In this document: positions 1 through 15,000 of the stretch, piece after piece
Layout: the number at the start of each line of letters is the position of its first letter
Position numbering within the stretch: the stretch's first letter is position 1
DNA from: Anaspis maculata
Taxonomy: Eukaryota; Arthropoda; Insecta; Coleoptera; Scraptiidae
Length of the DNA: 64,000 nucleotides
Direction of reading: 5' to 3'
NCBI GenBank assembly: GCA_949128115.1
Contig: OX421961.1
Coordinates: 103,090,363-103,154,362 of the forward strand
Position numbers and translations under genes: made by a program
The notes under the pieces: model-generated
Told to the model about the DNA's origin: nothing
The model's database searches: none
Seen by the model: the letters and a program-made list of their open reading frames with translations, nothing else

Positions 1-3000
1 AACTACGCTGGCTTCTTCGTGGTCCAAGAGCACGGACAAAGTCATTTGCCAAGTTCCTCCGCGTTCGTTTTTCAGTTCTGCAATTGCAAACCATCAATTT
101 ATTGAGAGGTGTAGGGATGATTTATCGAAACAATTCATCAGGTAACTAGTGCAAGTGGTAGGTACATAATATCTAGAAACACACATTATACTGCATTTTG
201 GGTTAGGACAACGAAATTTGACACAGGCGAACTTTATACCGGTACAAGTGATTCGACCAGCAGCACCCAAAATTTGGTCCTTAGGGGCTCCGTTCTGCCC
301 CCCAAGATCTGTTTTAATTTTTTTTTTCATTCAAAGAAACGATGAACTTGATAAGAAACAAAAAGAAATGAACTCATATGTTCTGTTAAGTTGCCAACCA
401 AATCGCGTTCCACAAACCCAATTATGAAGATAAAATTTTTGCAAAAGCAGTTTCCAAAAAAGTGTGACCTCTTCATTGCATTTTTTCAATATTTTTACTG
501 GATATGACTGTCAATTTTTCCAGAAAAAAAGAGCCTAAACTGTTTTCTTGGTAATTTTGATGCGACATAACTGTGAAACGCTCAAGAGAGCCTAAAAAGA
601 ATTCTTTTCTGCTGGACCGCCAAAATTTTTGAGTGCAGTGCAGAGTGCAGTCAATTCTAAGTGCCTTAAAAAAATTAAAATAGAACGCTGGTGACGTCAC
701 TGCTTCATATCTCCATCCCTACTCCTCTCACCGTGACACTAGCATGATGTGCCCGTTATTCGCGCAGCGCTTATGGAAGAGCTATCACGTCACGCTTTTT
801 TTTAAATCGCTGTAACAAATGGACGCGTGAAAAATGTTGAATTTTTCTTCTCAAAATGTGTTCACTGATGTATATTTGATAACCCGATCATGGTACAATC
901 TCAAAATGGCACCAGTTTCCAGTAGCCTATTGCTCTTAGAACCAAAATGAATAATTTGGTCCGCTGTTCTTCTTGATTATCCCCTGCTGGTCCGGTATTT
1001 TGGGGGTACAAGGGGGACATGAAAGTTTTTTACGCACCATTCAAAATATACATGGCCAATCGCTCGGAGAGCGACAGTCCAGCGAAAAACTGCAAGATCG
1101 CCGCTCGCAGCACAACATCCCTGCTCGACCAGAGCACCAAGAAACTTTTCAGCCACTCCTCGTGTTCCATTTCGAGAAAGCACAGCTCCCAATTCTTCAC
1201 GTTGGAATGTCTTATTTCGGCCAGGACGTGGTTCAAAATCAAAACTGCATTGCGCGTGATGCTGAGTCCCATCACAGAAATGGCAGACGTTGTTCCTTTG
1301 CCGCAGTGAAAAACGACCACCAACTCGCAAAGAGACTCCACGATCCTGAACGTGCTACACTGATGCGGTTTCGATTTCGCACTGCTCCATCCCAGCACGG
1401 CGGTCAGATGGACCAGGCACGACAGAAGCGAGTCCAAATACGACAGATTGTAAAAATGAGTCGTGTTGCTGAACTTCAACGTGTCTGCCACCATGTCAAT
1501 GACGACGTTCCACGGCTCCGAATCGTTCTTTGACGCTCTGTAATTGGAATCGTGATGTTCTTGCGAAGCGCACGTCGTAATGAGCAGGAGCAAATCCTGA
1601 CTCAGAGATTTTTGATCGTCGCTCGACTCGAAGCTCAGCAAATCCAAAATGGAGCTGTGCGGACTGACGATGGCTTTCCGCAACCAGAACGTTTTGTTTG
1701 ACTTTTTGTGCACGCGTGCCAACGACATCAAGAGGTTCAGCACTTTGCTCAAGAGCTTGGCGTCTTGTTCGCTGGAAGGTGGCATTTTCAGGAAGCGGGA
1801 GAACGTACTTTCCCAGGCTAGTTGGAAAAAGCTGTCATCTGGAATTTTTTTCAGAACGCGATATAAATTCACGTACATTGTCGATTTTTCTACGGCACTG
1901 TTTATGCTGGCATGACTCGTGCCGTTCTGGATGGCGGTCAAAAGCATTCCGAGACAATGCTCAATCGAAGAAGCTTTGAGCAATGCAAAATCGTACTTGT
2001 CCAGCTGCAACCAATCGATCGTGTCATCTTGTGCGGTGTTTTCGTCCCAAAATAGTAAATTGTGCAGACCATCGGCTAGTTCGGAGTTCCAATGGATTTG
2101 CAAGTAGCTCTTGCACCATTTGTCCGTAGTCAACAGAGCTATAATTATCAAAATTTAGATGAATTGTTCACAGTAAAAATATTCCAAGGTACCAAAAATG
2201 TTATCTTTGTCTTTATGATTCCAGTGAGTATTGCACACGAACGGTACAGTAATTTTCTCTGGGATGAAATGTGGAATCGATATGTCGCCCGTGCAAGCGC
2301 TGCCACGAATAAAATCGTTGAATATCAATAGAAACAACAAACAACTTGCGTCTTGTTTCGCTCGTTCTTCAGTGAAAAACATGAACACTCCTGAAAATTT
2401 TTGGTTATAGAGAGGGACAGTCAGAGGGTTAGTACAGTTGAGGTCTATAAAAGCTGCGACTTTTTTGATGTCTTACCATTTCCACCCTGTTGTAAAAGCA
2501 GGAGGTAAAACTCTTAGCTCTTGTATTGTTACACAAGTAATATAAAAACAATTGTTTTTCATTCAACATCAAAACTCAGTACATATGTATAAAGCGATAA
2601 TAACGACTCTTGTGGCCTGTGAATTTTAAAAACTTACTTTGGGTTGGGCGCACGAATGAGAACTACAACGTGGGAAAAAGTGTTTGAATGGAAAGAGTCT
2701 GGGCATCCGTGGATGGCCGTAGGACTTGATCAAGTTTTCCTAAATACACAAACTGCAATTCACCCTGTATAATAAAAATGTAAACCAAACCAAATATATA
2801 CTTGGTTCAAGATAAAATCTTCCCGAAATTGCTTAAAGTATTTTTGAAGTATACAACACGAGGTTGAGTTATCAACGTGCCAAACAATTTATGTATAATA
2901 ATTATTATTGCCGTTATATATTGTTCTATAAATCCTAATGCTGAATCCAGCTCATCAGGTTCTCCAGAAGCAGGACCCCTAGCCTTATCCCATTTGAAAA

Positions 3001-6000
3001 GCTGAAATTTCGACTTACCTCTCAGAATATACTGAAACAAATCGATATTCTCACGAAGCTCTACTCTCACACTCCTGTTGCACAAACACAGGCTTTTTAA
3101 AACTGAAATTGCAGGCACGATAGAATCTGGATAATTCTGATAATCGTTTTCGACAAGCGCCGATCGCATCACATCCAAGATAGTGTCCAACCCATCGTTT
3201 TGTAGAAAAGGGAAGTGCAACAAGGGGTCTTCCAACATGACACTGATCTGAGACATGGCGGATCGCCGAATCACGGGTTCTACTTTCGGTGATTTCAGCA
3301 GCTCCAGCACTTGATACAGACTACTTGGCTGCAATTTTGATCGATATATTCAACTTTAAAATTAAATCTGAAGTAGATTTACCTACCTGATAAAAATGTT
3401 GATTTTGTCTTAATCCGTCCAGGACGATCTTAGATTGGCACAGCACTTTTGGCAATGCTTTGTCGTACAAATTGTTCAGTTTGGGCAACATATCTCTGGA
3501 GCCCGATTGAGAAGCCAGCATCCAACCGAGTCTCGCGAATGCTTCTTCGCGCAACATCGCATTTTGATGGTATAATATAATTATATTACCTTTAACGACC
3601 TGCATGAGCGTCAATGCATAGCTCACATAAATCATAAATAAGACACGTTGAGAAATACTCACTTCAATTTTTGGCAGCAGCATGGATTTGGCAGTATCAG
3701 GATCAATGATGCTGAAAAGCAGTTTGCCTAAAACCGTGTCCTCACTTGAATGGACCAACATCACAGGCAGGGATACAATCAAAGCTTCTACGATTCGGTT
3801 CCACATGTCTTCAGAAACTAGCAATTGGCACTTTAGGATGTGAATGAGAATGTCTTCTGAACATTTTCTGATCTAGAAATTTAAATAGATTGGTTGTAAT
3901 TTAAGAAAAATATGTTTTCGGTTTTGTGGAACATACTTCCGAATTTCCACTGGTCAGGCCGAATGAGGCTATATGTACAAACACTTTGGGACGAAGCAAG
4001 AATAAAATTTGAGAATTTGAACAAACAGAGCTCAGTCTGATTCCTATTGATTCTGTGATGATTTTCTGGCAAATTTTGTACATCACTTCTTTGATTTCAT
4101 CCACGTTGTGCGATAATAATCCTATAGTCATGTCTAGAAAAAAAGTTAAAAGTATCGAGTTAGTTCTTTTTTTCAATCCTCAATCCAGGCTCTAAATTAA
4201 GGTCAACGTTCGTGAAACTGAAGACAAACGCTCGAGTTTTTCTAGTTCCTTGCTCAATACTCACCGTCATATTCCATCAGCAACTTTTCATTGTACGGGT
4301 AGAGCGGCAGTTTATTTGTGCACATATCCAAAACGTACCGTACAAATTTTTTATCTCTATGAAATTCTAAGCTTGGCAACGCTTCTTTGGCTAAGCCGAT
4401 GCCTTCAAACGCATCCAAGGACTCGTACGAACTCAGGTAGCGAATCGCAGCCGTCATGCTGTCACAAATCCTCTTGGTTTCGGCAAATTTTCTAAACGAT
4501 TCTTCGTTTAAATCGCCAAAACTCTGCAAACAGTGCTGTGGTGCAATCACAAATAACATATTAATCATTTACGAAAGTACGTACCTGCACTTGTTGCAGG
4601 ATGCCGTTGTGCAGATCAGGGTAGAGCTTGGCCAGAACGATGTCAACTTGGGCATTGCAGAAAACATCTTTGAGATTTCTAGGGAACATCGAGTCTGAAA
4701 CGAGCTGCGATCTGTTCAGGAATAATGTGCAGTTGTAGAGCACCCAAAAGTAAACAACTCGATCGGTCGTATTGAAATCGTCGCATGCAGTCTGAAGCCT
4801 AGAAAAATGAGACCTAAAAATATTCTCTGTCCACTTTTAGATTCCATATTGCATTGCCGAATGCACATTTTAAAGTGAATCCATTTTTATAAGGTTTTTT
4901 ATAGTTAGTAATAAATTGGGACAGGGAAAAAGTATTGCCAAAAAAAAAAACCGCTGGGCTCTTGGCAAAAATTACATTCACTTGGTTTTAAAGCTACACA
5001 GTGTTTTCAAGCAATTTGGAAAAGATACAAAGCGCTTGTGTTCCACTTGTGAAACGCATTTTTCGCACATTTCCGCTACAGATGGACGGAACATTTTTGC
5101 GGGACTCGATGGCTGACGCTTTATTCCATTTAATTGGAAAATTGAGTAATTTTCTGACCAGTTTTCAATTTTCATCAATAAACAAAGAAATCAAAGTAGC
5201 CTGTGACATTTGATAGTTGCGAAAAATATTTTTTATTTTCATATTTTTAACCTATTGAAGCGATAGGTCGATTTCTCGAGGTTTAATTTGAAAAATACGC
5301 TGCCGCCGTCGTTCTAAAGAAAGTGTCGCAATGGAAGCACGGACCCTTTGGCCTACTCCAGCCAAAAAGTAGCGTCAAGTCCAAAAAAGATATTGGCAGA
5401 ACAAGGTACGCCCCGGCGCCGGCGGTCTGCCATGGGCGGCGGATTTGCGTGTGAAATGTTCAATAATCCAAATTTCAACGAAACCATTCGTTCGAAGTTG
5501 CGTATTGGACCGAAATTAATGTATTACCACAGACTACCAATACAGACGGTCAACCGGCGAACAGGGCGATGTGTTTCTGGGTTGCCACTGCCAGGTGGCG
5601 TTCGTCCCGAAGTGTCGCTCCGCGGGGCGCGAGACCGCGCGTCACATTCTAACCGCCGAGCTCTAGAGCGGAACGTGATACCTACCCAAACAAGTGAAAC
5701 TCGACAGTTACTGTGTTTCTATTACACTTTACTATCGCATCATACCCTTACTACCACTCCTACCACGACCTATTATTTATATTGTTATTCAATGCAGATC
5801 TGGACCTACACCATCATTTATTTCCCTTCATTCAAGTAACTAATTTTTAAATCAAGACTTCATCCAAAAATCTTTCATTCTCATGTGGAAGATTAATTTA
5901 ATAAGGTACCTAAAGCCACAGCTAATAATAAGTGTAGGTACATGATTATATACCATTTTCATTTAGGCACTTCTAAATTTTCTTAGAGGCTTACAGGGAC

Positions 6001-9000
6001 AATTGAAAGGGGGCCCAATAAATTAGGAATATTTGCCTTATCTGGTGAAAAAACTTTTGCAAAAATACCATTGTCAATTGTACAATAAAATTATTGGGGT
6101 ATGCAAATCTAACGAAGGTAGATGAATTATTGATACTGAAAAAAAATTATGGAACGTCATTAAACATATGTGATTTGAAGGACTCCTTCAAATATTATGG
6201 AAAAAAAAATAGAAAACTGGCTTTTGACATAGTTCCAATAAAGAAGAGATGGGGCGATCGACGTTTGACAGCCACATTATTCAAATTAATTCTAAAAAGG
6301 TTGCAAAAAAATATCAAGAAATCAACAGCCTGTTCTTCATGGCCAATGTGAAATTCATTTGAACTTTTTGTTACATTCAATGATACATACAGTAATATCC
6401 AAAGAATGTGAATATTTTAGTAGTTCGCAAAAATACTCAAACAATTTTTTTGGAGCTGGTTTTCACTTTGTTAGCACTAAGAGAATGATTTTGATGTAAT
6501 AATATATTGAAAATAAAGGTGCATACAAGTGGCCCAACGAAAACACAACGGACGGGTTTTTGGGCATTTCACCTCATTTTTTTGAAAAAAGCTCGGACAG
6601 GTCGATTTTTATATCGAGGGGGACATCTGAAACATACATTGGCGAGTTTCTCAAAACCCCTCAACCCCACCCACCCCACCTTTGAAATTTCCAACGACAC
6701 CACCCACCTTGCGATACATCAAATTGAAGAGAATTAAATTCTCTCTATGAAAAAATATTTAAAAAAAAATTGAATCCTACCACTCTTCGTCCTGAAATTC
6801 TATGACTGCCCCGCTTCATATTTTTGACTCCTTAATTTTTTTTTCAAGTTGGTCCGCGTCATTCCAGCTAGTATCGAAGAAGAAAATTTTCAGTGAAAAA
6901 AGTGCTACCCAAATTAACCCCCTTGCTCTCCCCCACCCAGCTTAAAAATTCAACAAGATACCACCTACTTTGTGATACATCGAATTGAAGGGATTTGAAT
7001 TCTTCTTCCGAAAACAATGTTCCGAAAATTTTCAACCCCTCCCCCAATTAATTGAACATTCAAATTATTTGAGGAGGGAAAGGGAGGTTTTTAAAAATTT
7101 TGAAAATATTTTTTCAGGAAGAGAATTCAAATCCTTTCAATTTGATGTATCGCAAAGTACGTAGGTAGTATCATTTTTTAATTAGAAGGGGTGAATTTGG
7201 GTGGCACTTCTTCCATAGAAAATTTTCTTTTTCGATGCTGTGCAGGATGACGTTGACTGCAATGAAGAAAATTGAGAGGTCAAGAATATCAAATCGGACA
7301 CTCGAAATCTTAGGAGAATAGAAGGTGGGGTTGAAAATTTGGAAAATATTTTTTTTCAAGAAGAGGATTTGATTCTTTTTGATTTGATGTAGATATCGTA
7401 AAGTAGATAATGTCATTTGAAAGTTGCGCCAATGTATGTTTCAGATGTTGCCCTCGATATAAGAGTCGACCTGTCCGAGCTTTTTTGAAAAAAATGAGGT
7501 GAAATGACCAAAGACCCCTCTGTTCTGTTTTTGTTGGGACACCTGTAAAATAAATCTGTCTCTCCACGTAAATTGAAAAAGTATATTGCGACGCGTTTCG
7601 GCCTTACAATTTGGGATAAAGAGTCATCTTCAAAGCAATAAATGTGTAGAAATTGGTGTTTTTAAAAGTGAGGGGTTTCTAACAGCGGTTTCTAAAGGAG
7701 AGCACAAGCTATCTGCAAAATTGTCAGAAACAGAGGAATTGAAAAGTATATTTTTCATCAAAAGTAGACATTCTTTAATTGGAACGGATGGCAATAAATT
7801 TGAAAATTTGTGACATCAGAAGAAATCAGAAATGAATTTAGTGGTGGAGTGATGTTTTTAATTTTGTTGATCAACTCTGTTGTGTTTTTGACACTAAAAT
7901 TTAGTTTAAAATTCAAGATATCTGGTAAAATTCTACTGAGGAGTTTTGATAGTTTATAGACACGAGAATTTTTAAAGACAACAATGGACCTCCATTGGAT
8001 TATGAGGTTTTATGAATTTTTGGAAGGGCATATTATTATGATTGAGGAATTTTTAGGATTGTTCGACAATAATTAAGATGGAAAATAATTGAAATGTTTG
8101 ATAACCCATGAATTGATTTCGATATTATTTCTATTCAAAGTAATAAATTGATTATTTGGATTCTTTTTCAAAATTTCAGAATCTGGAGAATTTAAAAAGT
8201 GTCTGTTTTATCGATGTATGAAATAAAGGTGTATATATTAATATTTATTTCTACAACAATGCCTCCACGAAGAGCTGACTCTAACTTTTACGATATTCAC
8301 ATGATATATTGTTTGTCTATTTGTATATATTTTTTTTCTGTTAGAGGCAAATAATGTTACTTTTGTCACAAAATTCCGTCGTAGATACAGCCTGTGATCA
8401 AATTATTGTTCTTTTGCTTCTAAACTGATTTCTGCTCATTTGCGCAGAAGAGTAAAAACAAGAATAATGTTTTTTATGCAAAATTGGACTTAATTGATTA
8501 AATTAACAAAAAAAGTCGATTTTTGGCTGACGTCCCAGTGCGTAGCTAGTACACCGCATGTCAGTTTATCATGGCAATTTAAATTTGTCCCAATTTTCTT
8601 CAATATTGTTCAAAACATTGCACTTTCAAAATTTTACACCTTATTGTTTTTGAATATTGTTGGTAAAATTCCGATGAAAACCTCAGATGGTACCTATAGC
8701 TACGTTCCAGGACGTAATAAGATGCAAATCGGCTACTGCTATATTTAATTTTAATCAAATGGATGAGTCGTATTTCCCATCGAAAATAAGATGAACATCA
8801 ATCAAAACGGACATAGATGGACATAGAAAAAATAGTTTCCAGAACAACTAATATCAACTAAAGAGTGGTCGAATTTTCTCCTCAAAGTAGGCCTCGAGGG
8901 GTCTTCTTGGTAGCCACGGTTTTTCGCCAGATTTTCAGGAATCACAGGTTACTAGAGGAGGAATGTGTTCGATCACTCGTGATAACCACTTTATCTCATT

Positions 9001-12000
9001 CAAACAAAATTCGGAAATTGTGACCAAAATTACCTACCTAGCACCGTTATGGAGGAACATGGATTTATCATAAGAACATGGATTTATCACAAAGGTCGGC
9101 CGTGGTGCTTGTATTTATGGTTGTTGAATAGGCGATGTTTATAAACATGCCGCCGCTCGCCGATTTTTATTACCCTGCAGTGCGATAGCATGTGACTGCT
9201 GCGGCGCACCGATTCCCAGTTTTCACGAGCATAACACGCCGCGGCACCTACTGGTGATCTTTGTAAGATGCAGTTGACCGTCTGTATTGGTAGTCTGTGG
9301 TATTACTTTCAATTTGCTAGTTGCCCCCCCCCCCCCCGTTTTAGGGTCCGCACGAGACGACTTTGTGTCGGCGGTGCCTCTGACCATCAAGACGAGTCCC
9401 GAATACTGTGGAATTCGCAGGGGGCCCTCACACACCATTGTGGTCCTCGAGATGCATTTCGACCATGACACGGTCAATATTTCAACGTTTTGATGTTAGT
9501 TTGACAGGCAATAATGTAACTATACAGGGTGTTAGGTACTAGTTGTTACAAACTTTGAGGGACGATTTCCCATCAAAAATGAAATCAAAGAATTAAAAAC
9601 TCATAATCCTAAAATACTTTCTTAAAAGTATACAGGGTGTTGGAATCAACTTTTTAGAATAGTTTTTTCACCGTAACTTTTGAATCGTTCAAACGATTTA
9701 AATCAAATTTGAACCAAACTTTACAAAAATAAATTTCTATCGAATAATAATAGAGCGTTTTATCAGAAATTATTAGCGGCGAAGATAATCGGGGGCGCTC
9801 TCCCATTTTCCATCTTATCCTTGAAAATTGGTCCTGTTTTTGGTTTCCACGTTCGATTTAGAAAACAAATACTAATGCAAAATTTTCATTGGAGACTTCA
9901 TTTTTGCGATATTCGGGTTTGAAACTTTGAAAAACATTTCGAAATCGCCACTTCCAAGAGCCTAAAATTTTTGTTCCCTGAAACTTTCTGTTTCTCAGCA
10001 AAAATGGTGGTTGATCAACGTAGAACATCTAGAAAACCTATTTCAGTTATGAAATCATGAGTTTTCTTGGATTTTAATTTTTAGACGGTTCAAAATTATT
10101 ATTCCCAGCGCCGGATCTACGGGGGAGCAAACCGGGGCATATCTCCGGGCGGCAAAATGAAGGGGCGGCAAAAATAGGTCTAGTTCTAGGTTTGTATAGT
10201 GACGTATTTTGCGTTTAGGTTCGTTTATAATCCACGTTTCCCGAAAGGCTTCTGCGCATACCTGTGAAAGTAGGACGTTCCCATATCTATATCACAACAA
10301 GCTGACAGCGCTTGACGTCGATTTGACGTTTCGACAGACCTAACCAAATAACGCTCTTTTTTCGTCGATCGCCTTGCAGCTCGTTGTGTTTCGTATCACC
10401 TGAATCTTTTCTGCGTCTTTCTGCCATACGGCACGTAACATTTCATTCTGAACAATATTAAATGTTGAATGGTTGAGAGGTTATGTTTGTTGTTTGTTTA
10501 CATTTCGATTATTGATTGACAGTTGCCATTGACAGTGACACTTGCGTGCGTCAAAATTGAAATTACCGCGCTCTGCAGGTATGCGTTCTCATGTATGCGC
10601 TGAAGTGATGTACGTGATGGTAAACGTGGATTGAGACGATTATTTTGAAACGCACACTGTTTATTACTGCCTGTTACAATAAATACACGCCAACAATTAT
10701 TTACTTGGGAATATCGCTGATTACTACTCGCTCTCTATCGCGGGAGATCCATGGTGCTTTATACAGGGTGAATCAGTTTAAACCGATCAAACTTTGATCC
10801 TAAGATTATCCCCATCCTCCTGATTCAGAAAAATACACTGGCGTGCAAAATTAACGCAGCACTTAAATTTTGCCATAACTTTGAAGTCGGTTTTCTTCTA
10901 AACCATTCGTCTGATTTGAGAAATTCTTTTTTCGAGTGGAAGGTTGATTCCTCAAGAATAACAGTGTGTAAGAAATAGTCAAAAAAAGTCAGTGATGGCT
11001 ATATACCGGGTGTGACGTTGGTGTTGTGTTTTTTCCCATATTTTTGGAGCCTCGCATGGAGAGTACCAGCGACAGTAAAAGATCACGATTCATGGCCAAC
11101 TGTACCCTGGTCTTTTCTTCACGGTTCTGTTTTTGTTTCATTTCATTATGTCAATTTTTAAGGAAGATACAGTTTTTTTCTTTACAGGACAAACCCTTAC
11201 ATTTTGAGGGTTAGTCACTATTCAAGAGGAGTAATGTGTCCATTGCACATGTAATCCACCTTTCCCATGACCAGTTCCACGCATCGCATCACACATCACA
11301 CCTGATGTGAGCGTGGAACTAGCGGTCTGTAGTAGCTGTTTGCATTAGCGGGAATCTGCGCTCACGGGTAAGCGCGTAAGTGATTTCTCGTATGGGAAAG
11401 GTGGATTCTCGTAACAAAATTGCACCGGTTGGTACCCGCTCACAAAAATCTGTACCTCCCCACTTTAGGTTATATACCGGGTGTGACATTGGTGTTGTAT
11501 TTTTTCCCTTATCTTTAAAGCCTTGCATGGAGAATACCAGCGACAGTAAAAGATCACGATTCATGGCCAACTGTACCCTGGTTTTTTTTCAACATTCCTG
11601 TTTTTGTTTCATTTCATTATGTCAATTTTTAAGGAAGATACAATTTTTTCCTTTCCACATCATACTTTTTCTCTTTTTGAGGGTTAGTTACTATTCAAGA
11701 GGAGGAATGTGTCCATTGCTTTTGTAATTCTAGTCACAAAGTTGCACCGGATAGTGCCCGCTTACAAAAATCTTCATCATTTCATTTTTAGGCTATGTAT
11801 CGGGTGTGGCATTATTAGTGTCGATCTTTTCGATATCTTAGAAGCCCTCTGTAGAGAGTACCGGCAAAAGTGAAGAATGGCAAACTGTACCTACAGTTAT
11901 CTTTTATTGATTTTTTTTTTTTGCCCAAATGTCCATGTTTTTTGGGGACATAAAGAGGTATTTTTGAAATTAAAAATTTTTCTCGTATGGAGTATTTCAT

Positions 12001-15000
12001 AGTGGGTAGCTGTGCATCCACACTAATGATGTCACACCCTGTACATAGCCTAAAATTGAGGGGATGAAGATTTTTGTAAGTGGGCACCATCCGGTGCAAC
12101 TTTGTGACAAGAATTATAAGAGCAATGGACACATTCCTATTTCTCCTCTTGAATAGTGACTAACCCTCAAAATGAGAAAAAGCATGATGTGGGAAGAAAA
12201 AAATTGTATCTTCCTTAAAAATTGACATAATGAAATGAAACAAAAACAGGAATGTTAAGAAAAGACCAGGGTACAGTTGGCCATGAATCGTGATCTTTCA
12301 CTGTCGCTAGTACTCTCCATGCAAGACTCCAAAAATATGGGGAAAAACACAACACCAATGTCACACCCGGTATACAGCCATCATTGACTTTTTTCGATTA
12401 TTTCTTACACAGTGTTATTCTTGAGGAATCAGCCTTTCACCCAAAAAAAAGAATTTCTCAAATCAGACGGATGGTTTGAAAAAAACCGACTTCAAAGTTA
12501 TGGCAAAATTTTAGTGCTGCGTTAATTTTGCACGCCAGTGTATATTATACTATTATATTGCATTGGTGAAGTGCGTAGACTTAAACGCTTCAAACCTAAC
12601 GACTTATCCACCCGTTTTGACTGAGGTGTAAATTAAATTCCATGTTGTCAGGCAATTACATAAAACCATAAAGGAGACCCTTCTCAATGGAGAAGAATCT
12701 CGCAAGTATTTAATTTTATTTTAGTTTTTTCAGTTATTTATTTATCAGATGAAGTACTTATTGTTCTAGAAAATGCAGGACAGATTGTACAAAATGATGG
12801 GTTCAATAAAAATAAATAAAATGAAAAAATTATATTGCTCACTTGCTTCCCAAAAAAGATAGGGTGTCAAATTTCACTTTTTTTAGATTTTTAAAAATTT
12901 GTAACTTGCGAATAGTCGTCGCGGTACGGGCCTAAAATCGTCCAAGTTCTGCACTTCTAACGATTTCGATTATTTTCGGCACAGATGATCATTGGACCTA
13001 TTTAAGCGTTTTGACCCGCAGCACCACCAAATTTGCCCCTCGGGAACGGAGGGGTGGGGGTATCTTCAGAATTTGAAGCTCCAGGTCTGGTATGGTCCAA
13101 TGAAGACCCACAAAGACAAGTGAGAAGTCATTTCCGAATGATTTTCATCCGCTGATGTCGATTCTCACGTAAAAAATGAGTTGCGCAGTCATTTGACAAA
13201 GATAATTGGTAATAATAAGAGATAAAGATGAAATCAAGTGGTCATTTACTGAACTCTGTAGGAACTTGTTTTTTTGTGATAAATACATGAAACTTGGTAG
13301 GGCTGTTCATTATTACTTACTTTCCAAATATGGAGGGAGCACCACGCGTTCCGACGCATGACGTCGCGACGCAATGTCAAAAAACATAGTGGTCGTCATT
13401 TCCAAAATAGTCGATATTATTATCATAGTTTATTTGATTTCTTTCATCAAACCATATGCTTTCGAGATTCAATAACATATTTCTGTCGACTTGGGGAAAC
13501 GGTGGGCTACCAGTGGTGAGTCAGGTGTCTGCTAGAGAGAGCTGTGAGGTTCCTTTACTCTAAAATTTCCACGGTCAACATCTTCGGATAAAACTATTTT
13601 TAAGTTTGTCCATACGAATAATTATGTCATCTGGTCAACATTCTCCATGTTTTGTCCTTCTAAGGACTCCTCAGTATGGTTTATACAGATTTCGCAACCG
13701 CGCGAGATCATTCAGACTACCTAGTAAAGTAACCAATTCTGGAATACCGGTTTGTTTGAAATGGGTAAAAAAGGAGTAAATGCAATTTCTGTGATTCTAG
13801 TGTTAGGGTATGAATAAAGTCTCGGATATGAATGAAGTAAATACGTCTGAAAAAAGCACCAATATCAAAAACTTGAATTCTTGAATTCGATTCCCGGCAC
13901 AGTGCTTTGTGCTATAGAAACAAAGTTTCTCAGCTTGTGATATTTGGGAATCAAATTCAGCAAACTCCTATGACATAAGAAATGCCGATAAGGATGAAAA
14001 CAACAAATAAACAAACAATAATGGTTCAATTCAATCATTTGATACGGTCTCATACAAAGCGATTTCTTTTTTTCAGTACGGTGGCATCGATATTAACAGG
14101 CGATTAATCGTTATGATAATTTATAGTTCAGTTTGTAAGAGTTCTGTAACCGAGTTTGTACCTAATATGGTACAACATTAAAGATCACTTTTTTCCAGTA
14201 ATCAAAAGTACCTTTCTGAGTGCCTTTCATTTGATCGCTAGATCTGTATAAACATACTGAGGAGTCCCTAGAAGGACGAAACACGAGAAATGTTAACCAG
14301 ATAACATATTCGTATGCACAGACTTCAAAATACTTAGTTTTATCCTCGGTTTTATCCGGAGATGTTGACCGCAGAAATTTGGGGGTGAAGAAACTTCACA
14401 GTTCCCCTTACAGGCACCTGGTTTACCACTGGTAGCTGGTAGCCCACCGTTTTCCCAAATCGACAGAAATATGTTATCTTGTATCTTGTAATCTTGAAAG
14501 CATATGGCTTGATGGAAGAAATCAAAGAAATTATAATATTCCTATCGACTGTTCTGGAAATGGCGACCACTGTTTTTTGATATTCCGTCGCTCGTTCCGT
14601 CGCGACGTCATCCGTCGGAACGCGTGGTGCTCCCTCCATATTTGGGAAGTGAGTAGATAATAATGAACAGTCACACCAAGTTTCATAATTATATTTATCA
14701 CAAAAAACAAGTTCCCACAGAGCTCAATAGATGACCACTTGATTTCATCTTTATCTCTTATTATCACAAATTATCTTTGTCAAATGATTGCGCAACTCAT
14801 TTTTCACGTCAGAATCGACATCAGCGGATGAAAATCATTCGAAAATGACTACTCACTTGCCTTTGTGGGTCTTCATTGGACCATACTAGACCTGGAGCTT
14901 CAAATTCTGAAGATACCCCCACCCCTCCATTCCTAAGGGGCAAATTTGGTGGTGCTGCGGGTCAAAACGCTTGAATAGGTCCAATGATCATCTGTGCCGA

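Noticed and set aside
973..1533. 186-codon plus-strand open frame
   Set aside because: Lies opposite rotatin exon 14, which joins in phase with neighbouring exons.
2807..3018. Extension of rotatin exon 12 to a stop at 2807
   Set aside because: A GTAAGT donor at 3018 with a phase-matched exon 13 at 2390 that resembles rotatin is a better reading; the extension has no family similarity.
5380..5840. GC-rich patch with a 163-codon open frame
   Set aside because: No recognisable domain, ends in low-complexity Thr/Tyr-rich sequence, and lies in an intron; I considered an rRNA or SINE fragment but saw no matching motif.
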